Shown piece after piece: positions 38,804-49,180 of a stretch of DNA of 64,000 bases. This DNA is from Candidatus Krumholzibacteriia bacterium (GTDB taxonomy: Bacteria; Krumholzibacteriota; Krumholzibacteriia; JAJRXK01), in assembly GCA_029932915.1 (NCBI GenBank), contig JAOZPE010000001.1, positions 96,222-160,221 of the forward strand, written 5' to 3'. The stretch's first letter is position 1. The number at the start of each line of letters is the position of its first letter. Under the pieces are notes generated by a model that made no database searches, was not told the origin of the DNA, and worked only from the letters and a program-made list of their open reading frames with translations. Made by a program: the position numbers and the translations under genes.

Positions 38804-39466
38804 TCAGCTCTTCCGGAAGAAGGAGATGACCGCATCGACGGCCTCGTCCTCCTGTCCGATGAAGAGATGCCCGGCTCCCTTGACCACCTCGATCCGAGGG
38901 GGATGGGGCAGACCGCGGACGAATTCGGCCAGCTCGGGGGCTGTACCGAACTCGTCCATCTCCCCGTGGACGAGGAGCCAGGGGATCCGGATCCTCTCCA
39001 GGAAGGAGAAATCGTAGGGCAGCCGTACGGGCAGGCCCAGACCGGCCATCATCTCCACTCGGTGGTCATCGACCCCGGCCTCGAGGCCGACCATCGCGCC
39101 GAAGGAATAGCCGATCACGGCCAGGGGCAGGCCACGATAGCGATCGGCGAGCCAGTCGAGCGCCGTGTCGACATCGTCGACCTCGCCGCAGCCCCCGTCG
39201 TGCCGGCCCTCGCTCTTTCCACTGCCGCGGAACTGCAGCCGCAGGGCAGCCGTATCCGCTTCCAGGGGCAGACGCTTGGCGATCCGGTAGAGGATCTTGT
39301 TGTGCAGGGTTCCCCCGTAGAGGGGATGGGGATGCAGCAGGACCGCCGCGCGCCGTGGCGGGTGGTCCCGAGGGAGCGGCCGCAGACGTGCCTCCAGCCG
39401 CCCGGCTTTGCCCTGCAGGCTCAAGAACTCCTCGCGGGGAGGTGGGTCAGTGTCCGGGCTCGGCAT
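38804..39466 (-). CDS. Alpha/beta hydrolase
   Basis: AAVLLHPHPLYGGTLHNKILYRIAKRL...LPLAVIGYSFGAMVGLEAG...PWLLVHGEMDEF...GAGHLFIG. Confidence 0.88.
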   Translation of the reverse strand: MPSPDTDPPPREEFLSLQGKAGRLEARLRPLPRDHPPRRAAVLLHPHPLYGGTLHNKILYRIAKRLPLEADTAALRLQFRGSGKSEGRHDGGCGEVDDVDTALDWLADRYRGLPLAVIGYSFGAMVGLEAGVDDHRVEMMAGLGLPVRLPYDFSFLERIRIPWLLVHGEMDEFGTAPELAEFVRGLPHPPRIEVVKGAGHLFIGQEDEAVDAVISFFRKS

Positions 39467-39500
39467 ATCCGGTTTGCTCGGCTCGTCCTGCGTCGCCGGA

Positions 39501-40853
39501 TCAGGACAGGGGAAATCTCTCTTCCTCGAAGGCGATGCCGTTGGCCTCGAGTTCCTCGAGGATCGGTTCGTAGATGGAAGGATGCGTGGGAATCTGTGAA
39601 CCGATCAGGTTCAGTCTTCCCTGCAGGAAGAGTTTGGTCACGATGCCGGCGGGCATTCCCACCGTCTTGGACATGGCGGTGAAGCCGCCGATCTCGCCTT
39701 TGACGATCATCGTCGAGACGATGCGCTCGGCCGGCCGGCCGTCTTCGTACTCGACATCGAGTTGATGCTTGAGGATCACCATGTCCCGTTGTCCGGGCAG
39801 CAGGGGGAGTTTCTCCTTGAGGATGCATTCCATCATGCGGGCGGAGGTGTCACCTGGACACCCGCACGGACGGGTGTCGAAGAGCCCGAGCCAACGCATG
39901 TTGTCCATCACCCGGCCGGTGCGGGAGATCCCCAGGGTGCGGGCGACACGGTCCTCGATGTCGGCCACATCACCTTCGATGTTCAGGGGAAGGAACATCT
40001 CCACGACTTCCTTGGGACTGCGCTGGGCCAGATCGGGGATGCGGAGGGTCTCGTTGGGAAGGCCCAGGTGGACGATCGCCGACCAGGTCTCGCTCCATCC
40101 CGGATAGCGCAGGGTACCGCGGATCATGGTGTGCACGTCGTCCAGGCCGAAGAGTTTCATGTAGGAGAGCGAGTCGCGGTTGGCGTAGGCCTCCAGGGTG
40201 CCCAGTCCCTTCACCTCGACTGGCCAGGTGCGATCGAAGACACGGTGGTATGGGGTGAGCTTGATGCGTCCCTTCTCCAGGTACTGCGCGCCCGCCTCGC
40301 CGGCCATGACCACGTTTCTCGGATTCCAGGTGATGAAGTAGCGCAGCGGATTCATCTCCTGATCGGGCGCGGGGATTCCGCTTCCGTACGAACAGAAGCC
40401 CACGACCTTGCCGCCGTCCTCTCCGATCCGGTGGATCAGACGCATGGCCGACATGTGGTCGATGCCCGGATCGAGGCCCATCTCGCACAGGACGAGCACC
40501 CCATGCCGCTTGGCATCGCGGTCGAGATCGCGGATCTCCGCGCTTCGGTAGGAGACGGAGATCATGGGTCGCTTCAGGCGCACGCAGTCCACCGCCAGCA
40601 TCGACTGGAAGATCGGAGGCATCATGCACAGGACCACATCGGAATTCTCGATGAGGGTCTGCCGGAGTTCGGCGTCATTGACATCGAAGTAGACCGCTTC
40701 GGCCCGTTCGGAATGTCCAACCCTCGTGTGTGCCAGTTCCTCGTCCAGATCGCCCACGGTGACGAACCAGTCCTCCTGGGCCGCGTGCTCCAGCAGATAG
40801 TGGATGAGGTAGGGCGCGCTCTGGCCGGCCCCCAGTACGAGAATTCTCTTCAT
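39501..40853 (-). CDS. Saccharopine dehydrogenase family protein
   Basis: MKRILVLGAGQSAPYLIHYLLEHAAQEDWFVTVGDLDEE...CEMGLDPGIDHMSAMRLI. Confidence 0.88.
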   Translation of the reverse strand: MKRILVLGAGQSAPYLIHYLLEHAAQEDWFVTVGDLDEELAHTRVGHSERAEAVYFDVNDAELRQTLIENSDVVLCMMPPIFQSMLAVDCVRLKRPMISVSYRSAEIRDLDRDAKRHGVLVLCEMGLDPGIDHMSAMRLIHRIGEDGGKVVGFCSYGSGIPAPDQEMNPLRYFITWNPRNVVMAGEAGAQYLEKGRIKLTPYHRVFDRTWPVEVKGLGTLEAYANRDSLSYMKLFGLDDVHTMIRGTLRYPGWSETWSAIVHLGLPNETLRIPDLAQRSPKEVVEMFLPLNIEGDVADIEDRVARTLGISRTGRVMDNMRWLGLFDTRPCGCPGDTSARMMECILKEKLPLLPGQRDMVILKHQLDVEYEDGRPAERIVSTMIVKGEIGGFTAMSKTVGMPAGIVTKLFLQGRLNLIGSQIPTHPSIYEPILEELEANGIAFEEERFPLS

Positions 40854-40920
40854 CGATCCTTCCTTCGCTGTGACGGCGTTCGATGGTGACCGGGCAACTC
40901 TCGTCCGGTCGGATCCGGAA

Positions 40921-43065
40921 TCAGTCTTCCCGCGGAAACAAGAGGTTGCGCGAGAAGTCCCGGGCATCCCAGGGAGCCGGGTCTCCACCGAGGTATTTCG
41001 CGAACCACCTCAGGTGCTCGTTGTAGTAGAAGGCCATTTCATACCAGCTCGGCCAGTGCCCGGCCCGGGGGAAGACCACCAGGCGGCTGGGCACGCCCCG
41101 GCGCTTCAGAGCGGTAAAATAGGAAAGACTCTGGGTGTAGGGAACCCTGAAATCCTTTTCACCGGTGATGACCAGGCAGGGGGTGCGGAAGCGATCCTCG
41201 AAGTTCGAGGGAGACCACTTCTGGTAAAGCTCACTGGTCCAGGGGGTTCCCTCGAGGTCGTGCTCGGGGAACCAGAGTTCCTCCGTCCCTCCGTAGAAGG
41301 AATGCAGGTCGTAGAGCCCCATCATCGAGACGGCCGCCTGGAAGCGGTCGGTGTGTCCTTCCATCCACATCACCATGTAGCCGCCGAAGGACCAGCCCAT
41401 GAGCCCCATGCGGGTGGAGTCGACGTAGGAGAGAGCGGCGAGCTGGTCGGTGACCTTCATGACGTCCCGGTAGACCCGGCCGCCCCAGTCGCCCTCGATG
41501 GCGTCGGTGAAATCCTGTCCGTAGCCCGATGATCCGGTGGGATTGGGCATGGCGATGACGTAGCCCTTGCCCGGGTACACCTGCCAATCCCCGCGCCAGT
41601 TGTCCGTCCACTGTCCCTGAGGGCCTCCGTGGACGTTGACGATCAGCGGATACTTCTTCTGGGGATCGAAGTCATGGGGCTTGATCACCAGGACGTGCAC
41701 CTTGTAGTCGCCGGCGCCGTCCAGCCACATCTCCTCCGGCGGACGCAGATCCACCTCTTCCTCGAGTTGCCGGTTGAAGAAGGTGAGCCTCTCGTTCTTG
41801 CGTCCGTTGGTCCGTACCCGATAGATCTCCAAGGGTCGGACCATGGCCCGTTGGTTGTAGATGATGGTGCGCCCGTCGGGGGTGAGGCTGAAGCCATGGA
41901 TGAGGTGTTCGCGGTGGATCTCCTCGATCTGCGCGTTGCCCAGATCGATGCGGAAGAGGGCGTTGCGCGCGGGTACCGCACCGAGGAAGTAGATCGAGTG
42001 GCTGTCGGGCGACCACCGGAAGTCGGAGATCCAGTTGTCGAAGTTCTCCCGGTCGGTGAGCACCCTCCGCTGTCCGCTGCTGCGGTCGTAGAGCATGAGA
42101 CGGTAGAGATCGCTCTCGTAGCCGGGGGTCTCCTGCGAGAGATAGGCGATGTAACGGCCGTCGGGCGAGTAGAGGGGGCTGCCGTCGAAACCGTGGTTGT
42201 CGGCGGTGATGTTGACCGCTTCACCACTTCCGTCGAAGGGGACGATCCACAGGTCCGAGTTGGTGGAGATGGCGGCAACGGAGTCGTGATTGCTGACGAA
42301 ACACAGTTCATCGCTCTCGGGAGCCAGGGCAAAGCCCCGGCCACCCAGCGAGAAGGTAGGGGCATCCCATCGGCCAGGGGTCAGGTCGCGGACGATCTCG
42401 CCGCTCTCAGCGTCGACGAGCAGGATATGGGTGTAGAGTCCGTCCCTCCACGAGGTCCAGTGGCGGAAGAGCAGTTCGTCGGCCACATGGACCTCGAGCT
42501 CACCGTCTTCGCGCGCCTTGCTGATGTGTTCGTGACAGTCGCCGTCCACTCCGCATTCGGGGTAAACCTCACTTACCGCCACGATCCACCGTCCGTCGTG
42601 GCTCCATTCGGCGTCCCACAGGCCGGCGGGGAAATGGGTGAGCTGGCGCGCCTCTCCACCGGCGGTGGGCATCACGAAGAGCTGTTGGACGTCCTCGCGG
42701 TCGCTGACGAAGAGGAGGTGTCTTCCATCGGGCGAGTAACGGGGGTGTTCGTCGCTCTTGTGCAAGTGGGTGATCTGATGGACGTCCCCGGTCTTCAGGT
42801 CGAGGGTCCACAGGTCGGACCATTTCTCCGCCTTGGGCAGATCGGTGCATTCGACGGTGAAGACGGCCGTGCGTCCGTCCGGACTCAAGGCTGGTTCACC
42901 TGCGTTGCGGCTGCGATAGTAGTCGGTGATCTCGAACGCGCGCTTCTCGCTGGCATCGACGTTGCGGATGGCCTCGGCTCGGGTCGAACCGGCCGGCAGG
43001 AGCAGGAGGAGAAGGAGGAAGGCCCCCTTCACGGCAGAGCGCAGAGGAAACGGCGAACGGTTCAT
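40921..43065 (-). CDS. S9-family peptidase (prolyl oligopeptidase / acylaminoacyl peptidase-like)
   Basis: WD40-like propeller plus catalytic GLMGWSFGGYMVMW, HGGPQGQW, GEKDFRVPYTQS, RAGHWPSW. Confidence 0.92.
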   Translation of the reverse strand: MNRSPFPLRSAVKGAFLLLLLLLPAGSTRAEAIRNVDASEKRAFEITDYYRSRNAGEPALSPDGRTAVFTVECTDLPKAEKWSDLWTLDLKTGDVHQITHLHKSDEHPRYSPDGRHLLFVSDREDVQQLFVMPTAGGEARQLTHFPAGLWDAEWSHDGRWIVAVSEVYPECGVDGDCHEHISKAREDGELEVHVADELLFRHWTSWRDGLYTHILLVDAESGEIVRDLTPGRWDAPTFSLGGRGFALAPESDELCFVSNHDSVAAISTNSDLWIVPFDGSGEAVNITADNHGFDGSPLYSPDGRYIAYLSQETPGYESDLYRLMLYDRSSGQRRVLTDRENFDNWISDFRWSPDSHSIYFLGAVPARNALFRIDLGNAQIEEIHREHLIHGFSLTPDGRTIIYNQRAMVRPLEIYRVRTNGRKNERLTFFNRQLEEEVDLRPPEEMWLDGAGDYKVHVLVIKPHDFDPQKKYPLIVNVHGGPQGQWTDNWRGDWQVYPGKGYVIAMPNPTGSSGYGQDFTDAIEGDWGGRVYRDVMKVTDQLAALSYVDSTRMGLMGWSFGGYMVMWMEGHTDRFQAAVSMMGLYDLHSFYGGTEELWFPEHDLEGTPWTSELYQKWSPSNFEDRFRTPCLVITGEKDFRVPYTQSLSYFTALKRRGVPSRLVVFPRAGHWPSWYEMAFYYNEHLRWFAKYLGGDPAPWDARDFSRNLLFPRED

Positions 43066-46000
43066 GAAGACTCCTGGGTCGTAGTTGAAACTCGGTCGGA
43101 ACCGGCGGGAGGCAGGTGCAGGATCCGCCGAAGCCCTCGTTTCATCGGATCGAGCGAAGAGTACATCACCGGCACCACGATGAGGGTGAGGAAAGTCGCT
43201 ACGGCAAGCCCCCAGATCACCGCCACTCCCATGGGGCCCCACCACTGGCTGCTCTCCCCGCCCAGCACCACCGCACGGCGGAAGTGGCCCTCGAAGAGGC
43301 GCGCGAAGTCCAACGAGAAACCGGTGGTGAGAGGGATGAGACCGAGAATGGTGGTGATCGCGGTGAGGATGACCGGCCGGAAGCGGGTCTTGCCTGCTTC
43401 GATCAGGGCCTGTTGCTTGGCCATTCCACGGCGGCGGAGCTGTTCGACGTAATCGAGCAGGACGATGGCGTTGTTCACCACGATGCCCGCCAGGGAGATC
43501 ACTCCGACTCCGGTCATGATGATGCCGAAGGGCAGGCGCGTGATCATCAGGCCGAGAAAGACCCCCATCAGGGAGAAGACCACGCTGGCCATGATCACCA
43601 GAGGTACGGTGACCGAGTCGAACTGGGTGATGAGGACGACGAAGATGAGCATCAGGGCGATGGTGAACGCCTTCGACAGGAATGCCTTCGATTCCTCCTC
43701 ATCTTCGTTCTGCCCCTTGTACTGGATGTGGTAGCCGGCCGGCAACTCCATCTCGGCGACTCGCCTCTGCACCTCGCTGAGGATCCGGTTGGCATTGTGG
43801 CCCGCTGCCACGTCGCCCAGGACGTTGACCACCCGCTGATTGTCGATGCGCTGGATCTCGGCGATTCCACTGGCGTAGGAGACGGTGGCGAAGGCGGTGA
43901 GGGGAATGCTTCGGCCCTCGTAGAAGACGGTCAGCTCTTCGAGTTTCTCCACGTTCTGCCTCGAGGGCTGGTCGTAACGGACGATGATCTCGTACTCGTC
44001 CTCGCCCTGGCGGTACTTGGAGACCTCCACTCCCTTGATGGCGGTCTGGATGGTCGCAGCGATGTCCATGGTCCGCAGACCATAGCGCGCGGCCTTCTCG
44101 CGGTCGGGACGTACGACGATCTCCGGCCGTCGTCGATCGATGTCGTCGTGGAGATCGACGAGGCCGGGGATATCGCGGATGAGATCCTGGATGTCGGTGG
44201 AGAGGGCGGACATCACGTCGAAATCGTCGCCCTGGATCTGCACGTCCACCGGAGCGCCAACCGACGGTCCCATGCTCTGCTTGTCGATGGTCAGTTCGGC
44301 GCCGGTGAAGCGGCTGAGTCTCTTGCGGAGATCTTCCAGATACGCACGGGTGCTTCCGTGCCGGTCCTCCGAACGGAGGAACTCGATGTCGACGCGTGCC
44401 AGATTCGACGGCGCCTTGGTCGGATCGCCGAAGTTGTCCGAGGAGACGCCGACTCCCGTCAGATAGGCCTTCAGATCGGGCAGCTTGGAGACCTCCTCTT
44501 CGAGGCGCCGGGCGTAGCCGTCGCTCACCTCGATGCGGGTGCCCGAGGGGGCCTTGGCCTGGACGTAGGCGAAGGTGGGGTCGATGTCCGGGAACAGTTC
44601 GATACCGGTGTTGAACAAGCCGAAGGCGAAGAGGACCAGGACGAAGAGTCCGGTCATGCCCAGCAGGGTCCACGCGCGATGTTCGAGCGTCCATCGCAAG
44701 GTGGGTTCGTAGGTGCGCAGCCCGAAGTCGAGGAGACGGTCGCCGAATTTCCGGCGGTCCGAATGGCCGACCCGCATGAAACGGGAACAGAGGACGGGAT
44801 TGAAGACCAGCGCCACCAGGAGCGATGCGGTGAGGGTGATGATGACGGTGATGGGCAGGTACTTCATGAACTCGCCCATGATGTTGGGCCAGAACACCAT
44901 CGGCGCGAAGGCACACAGGGTGGTGATGGTCGAGGCGGTGACCGCCACCCCTACTTCGTTCGAACCGAAGATGGCTGCTTCATCCGCTCCCTTGCCCAGG
45001 GTCCGGTGACGGTAGATGTTCTCGACGATGACGATGGCGTTGTCCACCAGCATTCCCAAAGCGAGGATGAGGCTGAACAGAACCACCATGTTCAGGGTGA
45101 TCCCGGTCGCCTGCAGGACGACGAAGCTGATGAGCATGGAGAAGGGGATGGCCATACCGACGAAGATGGAATTGGTGAATCCCAGGAAGAGCAGCAGAAC
45201 CACGACCACCAGGAGCAAGCCGCTGAGGATGTTGTTCTGCAGCTCGTTCACCAGGTATCGGATATCGGTGGACTCGTCCGATACGATGGCCACCTTCGTG
45301 CCCTGGGGGAAGTTCTCCTTCCAGCGGTCGACGGTCCGGTGAACCTCGTCGGCGATGTGGATGACGTTCTCCCCGCTGCGCTTCTTCACCGAGAGGGTGA
45401 CAGAGGACTTTCCGTTGAGGCGGCTGATGGTGTCCAGATCCTTGGTTCCGAAGCTGACGCGGGCCACGTCGCGGACATAGACCGGGGTCTTGGCCTCGGG
45501 ATTGAGGACCAGATCGTTGATCTCCTCGTAGCTGTCGAAGTCGCCGGGGACCCGCACCTGGTATTCGTAGGTACCCAGGGGGATGTCTCCGCCGGGCAGG
45601 GTCACGTTCTCCAGGGCGATGGCGTCTTCGACGTCCGCCAGGGCCAGCCCGTAGAAGCGCAGACGGTCGGGGTCGACCTCCACCTTGACCTCCCGCTCGA
45701 TTCCTCCGAGCAGGTCGACGCTCAGGACGCCGTGGATCTGCTCGAGATCCTCCTGGAGGTCTTCGGCGACCTGCTTCAGTTTCCACGGGTCGTAGTCGGC
45801 CGAGAGGACCACCTGCATGATGGGCCACTGTTCGGAGGAGATCTCCTGCACCACCAGGTCGTCCTTGACCTTCTGGGGCAGGTCGGGCTTGGCCATCTCC
45901 ACCGCGTCGCGCACCTTCTGCAGGGCGTCGGACATCTCCACGTCGGAGGTGAACTCCAGCACGATGGTCGACGCGCCCTCGCTCGAATGGCTCGTCATCT

Positions 46001-46235
46001 CCTTGAGCTTGTCCAATCCCTTCAGTTGCTTCTCGAGCTTGCGGGTGACGATGTTCTCCATGTCCTGCGGTGAGGTTCCGTAGTAGGGGGCGAACACCAT
46101 CACATAGGGAATCTTCACGTCGGGGCTGCTCTCCCGGGGCAAGCTGACGTAGGAGGCGATACCCAGGAGGCTGACCACGACCATCAGGGCCAGGGTCGTC
46201 ATGTGTTTGCGGACCGCGAGCTGGGTGATCTTCAT
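43062..46235 (-). CDS. Efflux RND transporter permease
   Basis: MKITQLAVRKHMTTLALMVVVSLLGIASYVSLPRESSPDVKIPYVMVFAPYYGTSPQDMENIV; AcrB-like architecture. Confidence 0.95.
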   Translation of the reverse strand: MKITQLAVRKHMTTLALMVVVSLLGIASYVSLPRESSPDVKIPYVMVFAPYYGTSPQDMENIVTRKLEKQLKGLDKLKEMTSHSSEGASTIVLEFTSDVEMSDALQKVRDAVEMAKPDLPQKVKDDLVVQEISSEQWPIMQVVLSADYDPWKLKQVAEDLQEDLEQIHGVLSVDLLGGIEREVKVEVDPDRLRFYGLALADVEDAIALENVTLPGGDIPLGTYEYQVRVPGDFDSYEEINDLVLNPEAKTPVYVRDVARVSFGTKDLDTISRLNGKSSVTLSVKKRSGENVIHIADEVHRTVDRWKENFPQGTKVAIVSDESTDIRYLVNELQNNILSGLLLVVVVLLLFLGFTNSIFVGMAIPFSMLISFVVLQATGITLNMVVLFSLILALGMLVDNAIVIVENIYRHRTLGKGADEAAIFGSNEVGVAVTASTITTLCAFAPMVFWPNIMGEFMKYLPITVIITLTASLLVALVFNPVLCSRFMRVGHSDRRKFGDRLLDFGLRTYEPTLRWTLEHRAWTLLGMTGLFVLVLFAFGLFNTGIELFPDIDPTFAYVQAKAPSGTRIEVSDGYARRLEEEVSKLPDLKAYLTGVGVSSDNFGDPTKAPSNLARVDIEFLRSEDRHGSTRAYLEDLRKRLSRFTGAELTIDKQSMGPSVGAPVDVQIQGDDFDVMSALSTDIQDLIRDIPGLVDLHDDIDRRRPEIVVRPDREKAARYGLRTMDIAATIQTAIKGVEVSKYRQGEDEYEIIVRYDQPSRQNVEKLEELTVFYEGRSIPLTAFATVSYASGIAEIQRIDNQRVVNVLGDVAAGHNANRILSEVQRRVAEMELPAGYHIQYKGQNEDEEESKAFLSKAFTIALMLIFVVLITQFDSVTVPLVIMASVVFSLMGVFLGLMITRLPFGIIMTGVGVISLAGIVVNNAIVLLDYVEQLRRRGMAKQQALIEAGKTRFRPVILTAITTILGLIPLTTGFSLDFARLFEGHFRRAVVLGGESSQWWGPMGVAVIWGLAVATFLTLIVVPVMYSSLDPMKRGLRRILHLPPAGSDRVSTTTQESS

Positions 46236-47329
46236 CGAGGCGCACCTTCCCGCACCACGTCCGGGTCGCTGGGGATGCTTCCGTCGGGGGCGGTCGCCGT
46301 CTCCTGGATCACCACCGGTGCGCCGTCGCTGAGGTCACGTTGTCCGCGGACCACCAGCTTGTCCCCCGGGCGAAGGCCCTTCCGTACCAGGACCATCAAG
46401 CCCTCGTCCGGTCCGAGCTCCACCGGGCGTTCCACCGCCCGGTCTTCTTCCACCACGAAGACCACGAGCTTGCCGGGCCGCTGAACCACCGCGTCGCGGG
46501 GAATGACGACTGCGTCGTGGTAGACGGTCTTGAGGACCCGGGCCCGGGCCACCACGCCCGGGCGCAGGCGCAGATCGGGATTGTCGATGCGGATCTCGAC
46601 GGGGAACTTCCCCGTCGTCTCCGATGCCTCCATCCCGATCCAGGAGACCGAGCCCTTTGCGGTCATGCCGCCATCATCGAGGAAGATCTCCGCTTCGGCA
46701 CCTTCCTTCAGATAGGCGATGTCCTTCTCGGTCACGCCGCCGTCGAGTTGCAGGGTGAAGGGGTCGACCACGCGGGCCACCTTCTGTCCGACGACCACCA
46801 GCTGACCGGGCTCGACCATCCGTGCGGTGACGATGCCGTCGAAGGGAGCCTTGATGGCGGCTCTCTCGTAGCGGATGCGCGCGATCTCCTCGGCGGCCTT
46901 GGCGTTCTCAAGCTGGGTGTGGGCCAGGAGCATCTCCTGCTTGCTGACCGAGTTCTCCTCGAAGAGCGATCGGGTGCGTTCCTCGTTGTAGGCCTTCATC
47001 TTGCGATCGGCCCGGGCCGCCGCGAGCTGGGCGGCCAGCAGCTCTCTCTTCAGCAGGACGATGACGTCGCCTTTCTTCACCCTCGAACCCTTGTCGTGCT
47101 CGATGGAGGCCACCGTTCCCGCTTCCTCCGTGCTCAGATCGGTGGCCCGTACCGCCCGCAGGGGCCCGGAGATGTTGAGATATTCCCTCAGGTCGCGGGG
47201 TTCGATCACGAGCACCCGGACGTTCTTGGACGCTTGCTCCTCGCTCGTTCTCTCGGCCTCGGCCGTCTGGCGGGCGCAGGCGCTCAGGACCAGGACGGCC
47301 AGCAGGACGAACGGAATGAGGTGTTTCAT
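46232..47329 (-). CDS. Efflux RND transporter periplasmic adaptor subunit
   Basis: Lipobox LVLSAC; IKAPFDGIVTARMVEPGQLVVVGQKVARVVD. Confidence 0.92.
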   Translation of the reverse strand: MKHLIPFVLLAVLVLSACARQTAEAERTSEEQASKNVRVLVIEPRDLREYLNISGPLRAVRATDLSTEEAGTVASIEHDKGSRVKKGDVIVLLKRELLAAQLAAARADRKMKAYNEERTRSLFEENSVSKQEMLLAHTQLENAKAAEEIARIRYERAAIKAPFDGIVTARMVEPGQLVVVGQKVARVVDPFTLQLDGGVTEKDIAYLKEGAEAEIFLDDGGMTAKGSVSWIGMEASETTGKFPVEIRIDNPDLRLRPGVVARARVLKTVYHDAVVIPRDAVVQRPGKLVVFVVEEDRAVERPVELGPDEGLMVLVRKGLRPGDKLVVRGQRDLSDGAPVVIQETATAPDGSIPSDPDVVREGAPR

Positions 47330-47391
47330 CGTTCGCGTCTCCTTCGCCGGTCCCATCGAGTGCATCCCATCGAAGATCGCTCGGGCGTTTC

Positions 47392-49017
47392 TCATGGCTG
47401 GATTTCCTTCAATGATGACAGCGCCTGGGTGGGCCGCATTCCCATGGCCCGCTTGAGGGTGGCGGTCCAGGCCAGCACGTCGTGGTAGGCCTGGATGAGG
47501 TTGCTGCTCGCGGTGAAACGCGCCGCCTGTGAATTGAGGATGTCCAGGTACCCGGCCTTGCCCAGTTCATAACGGCGGTTCGTCTGGGCCAGGGCCTTGT
47601 CGGCCTGTTCCAGATTGATGCGCGCCACTCTCAGGTTCTCCCGGGCGATGGTCACCTCTCCCAGGGCCGACAGGACCTCCTCCTCGGCGCTGTGCCGCAG
47701 GCCGGAGGTCTGATGCTGGGTGCGCCGGATGGAGGCGTCGCGTTCCTGGACCCGTCCCTTGGTCAACCACCCGTCGAAGACCGGAATGGTCAGAGCGACA
47801 CCGGTACGCCAGAAATCATGTCCCCGGTCGACGAACTCGTCGATCTTGCGGGTAACGTAACCGTACTGGGCGTTCACCGTGAGGTAGGGATGCATCTCAC
47901 TCTTGAGGGTGTCCCGTTCACGGTGGAGGTATTCCTCATTCATCTCCGACTGTTGGACATCGGGGCGTCTCAGGGCCAGAGCCACCGCCTTGGACGCATC
48001 GATCTCGTCGAGTTCCACCTGGAAGCGGGCCACCAGGGTGAGGGGGGTGCGGGCATCCCGTCCCATCTGGACATTGAGGGCCCGGCCCGCGTTCTCCACG
48101 TCCTGTTCGGCGCGTCGCAGCTTCGGCAGCAGATTCATCATCTGCACCCGCGCTTGCAGGGTGTCCAGACCGGTGGCCATGTCGAGGAAGTACCGGCGTC
48201 GGGTGATGTCGAGGAATTCCTTCCGCGCCTGCAACTCGGCATCGATCGAGCGAGCCAGGGCGTGTGCCGCCAGCACCAGGTAGTAGTTGTGCATCGTCTG
48301 TTCGATGGTGCGATTCTCGGTGTCGACGATGGTCAGGCTCTGCTGGTCGATGGCGATGTTGGCCGCCTTCAGGGCGTAGATGACCCGGGTGGGGTGGAGT
48401 TCCCAGTAGAGATCGGCGCTCGCACGCCAGAAGGTCTGCGCGGGGATGTCCTCCGGTGGAGGGATGAAACTCGTTCCCCCGAAGAGCTGTCCCATGGCGG
48501 TGGTGAACAGCGAGTCGAAGACCGCATTGCCGGTGTCGATGTCGCCTCCGAATCCTCCGCTTCCGCTGAAGGTGGAATCGAAGGCGAAACTGGGGTCACG
48601 CCCGCGGTCGAAGCGTCCAACGAGGTTCAGGCTGGGAAGGCCGTCGGCCCGGGCCTGGACCTTCTGGGCCCGCAGTTCGGCCAGGCGGTTGCGCTGGGCC
48701 TGGAGTTGGTCGTTGGCGTCCAGGCTCGCGTCGATGCAGTCCTGAAGGGTCAGGGCCCGTTCCACCTGCCCCGGGACGGCAGTGATCAGGCTGTCCTGGG
48801 CGGTCACCGTGATCGGAGCCGGGCTGATCCGGGAAACGGCGTCCGGAGGCGGGGGGGTGGAGCCGGCGCGGGCATCCGTGCCCGCCCAGAGCAGCAGAGC
48901 GACCAGGGTGAGTGCTGTCATCCATCCCGCCCGGGCGACGGGTCGCGTCGGCGCAGTCGGGCCCACTGCTGCGGGCAAGGCATACGCCCGGCCGTTTCGG
49001 CGGTCGGTGACGAACAT
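47392..49017 (-). CDS. TolC-family outer membrane efflux protein
   Basis: LTLQDCIDASLDANDQLQAQRNRLAELRAQKVQARADGLPSLNLVGRFD...ANIAIDQQSLTIVDTENRT; operon with adaptor and pump. Confidence 0.9.
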   Translation of the reverse strand: MFVTDRRNGRAYALPAAVGPTAPTRPVARAGWMTALTLVALLLWAGTDARAGSTPPPPDAVSRISPAPITVTAQDSLITAVPGQVERALTLQDCIDASLDANDQLQAQRNRLAELRAQKVQARADGLPSLNLVGRFDRGRDPSFAFDSTFSGSGGFGGDIDTGNAVFDSLFTTAMGQLFGGTSFIPPPEDIPAQTFWRASADLYWELHPTRVIYALKAANIAIDQQSLTIVDTENRTIEQTMHNYYLVLAAHALARSIDAELQARKEFLDITRRRYFLDMATGLDTLQARVQMMNLLPKLRRAEQDVENAGRALNVQMGRDARTPLTLVARFQVELDEIDASKAVALALRRPDVQQSEMNEEYLHRERDTLKSEMHPYLTVNAQYGYVTRKIDEFVDRGHDFWRTGVALTIPVFDGWLTKGRVQERDASIRRTQHQTSGLRHSAEEEVLSALGEVTIARENLRVARINLEQADKALAQTNRRYELGKAGYLDILNSQAARFTASSNLIQAYHDVLAWTATLKRAMGMRPTQALSSLKEIQP

Positions 49018-49180
49018 GCGGCATCTTCCTCCCGACGAAGAGAATGGTGACCAGTGGGGGAAATCGTCCCCCGGTGGGGGGATGGCGATTCTGCAGGTGT
49101 GGGAGGTGGCTCGCCGGCTCTGCGGCTGGGGGACCGGCCCATGGCTCGTTCACGGGCCGGTCCCCGATCTGCCTGTTCGC

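Noticed and set aside
43116-46073. 985-aa forward ORF opposite the RND pump
   Set aside because: His/Asp/Gly-rich shadow ORF; the opposite strand encodes an unmistakable RND permease.
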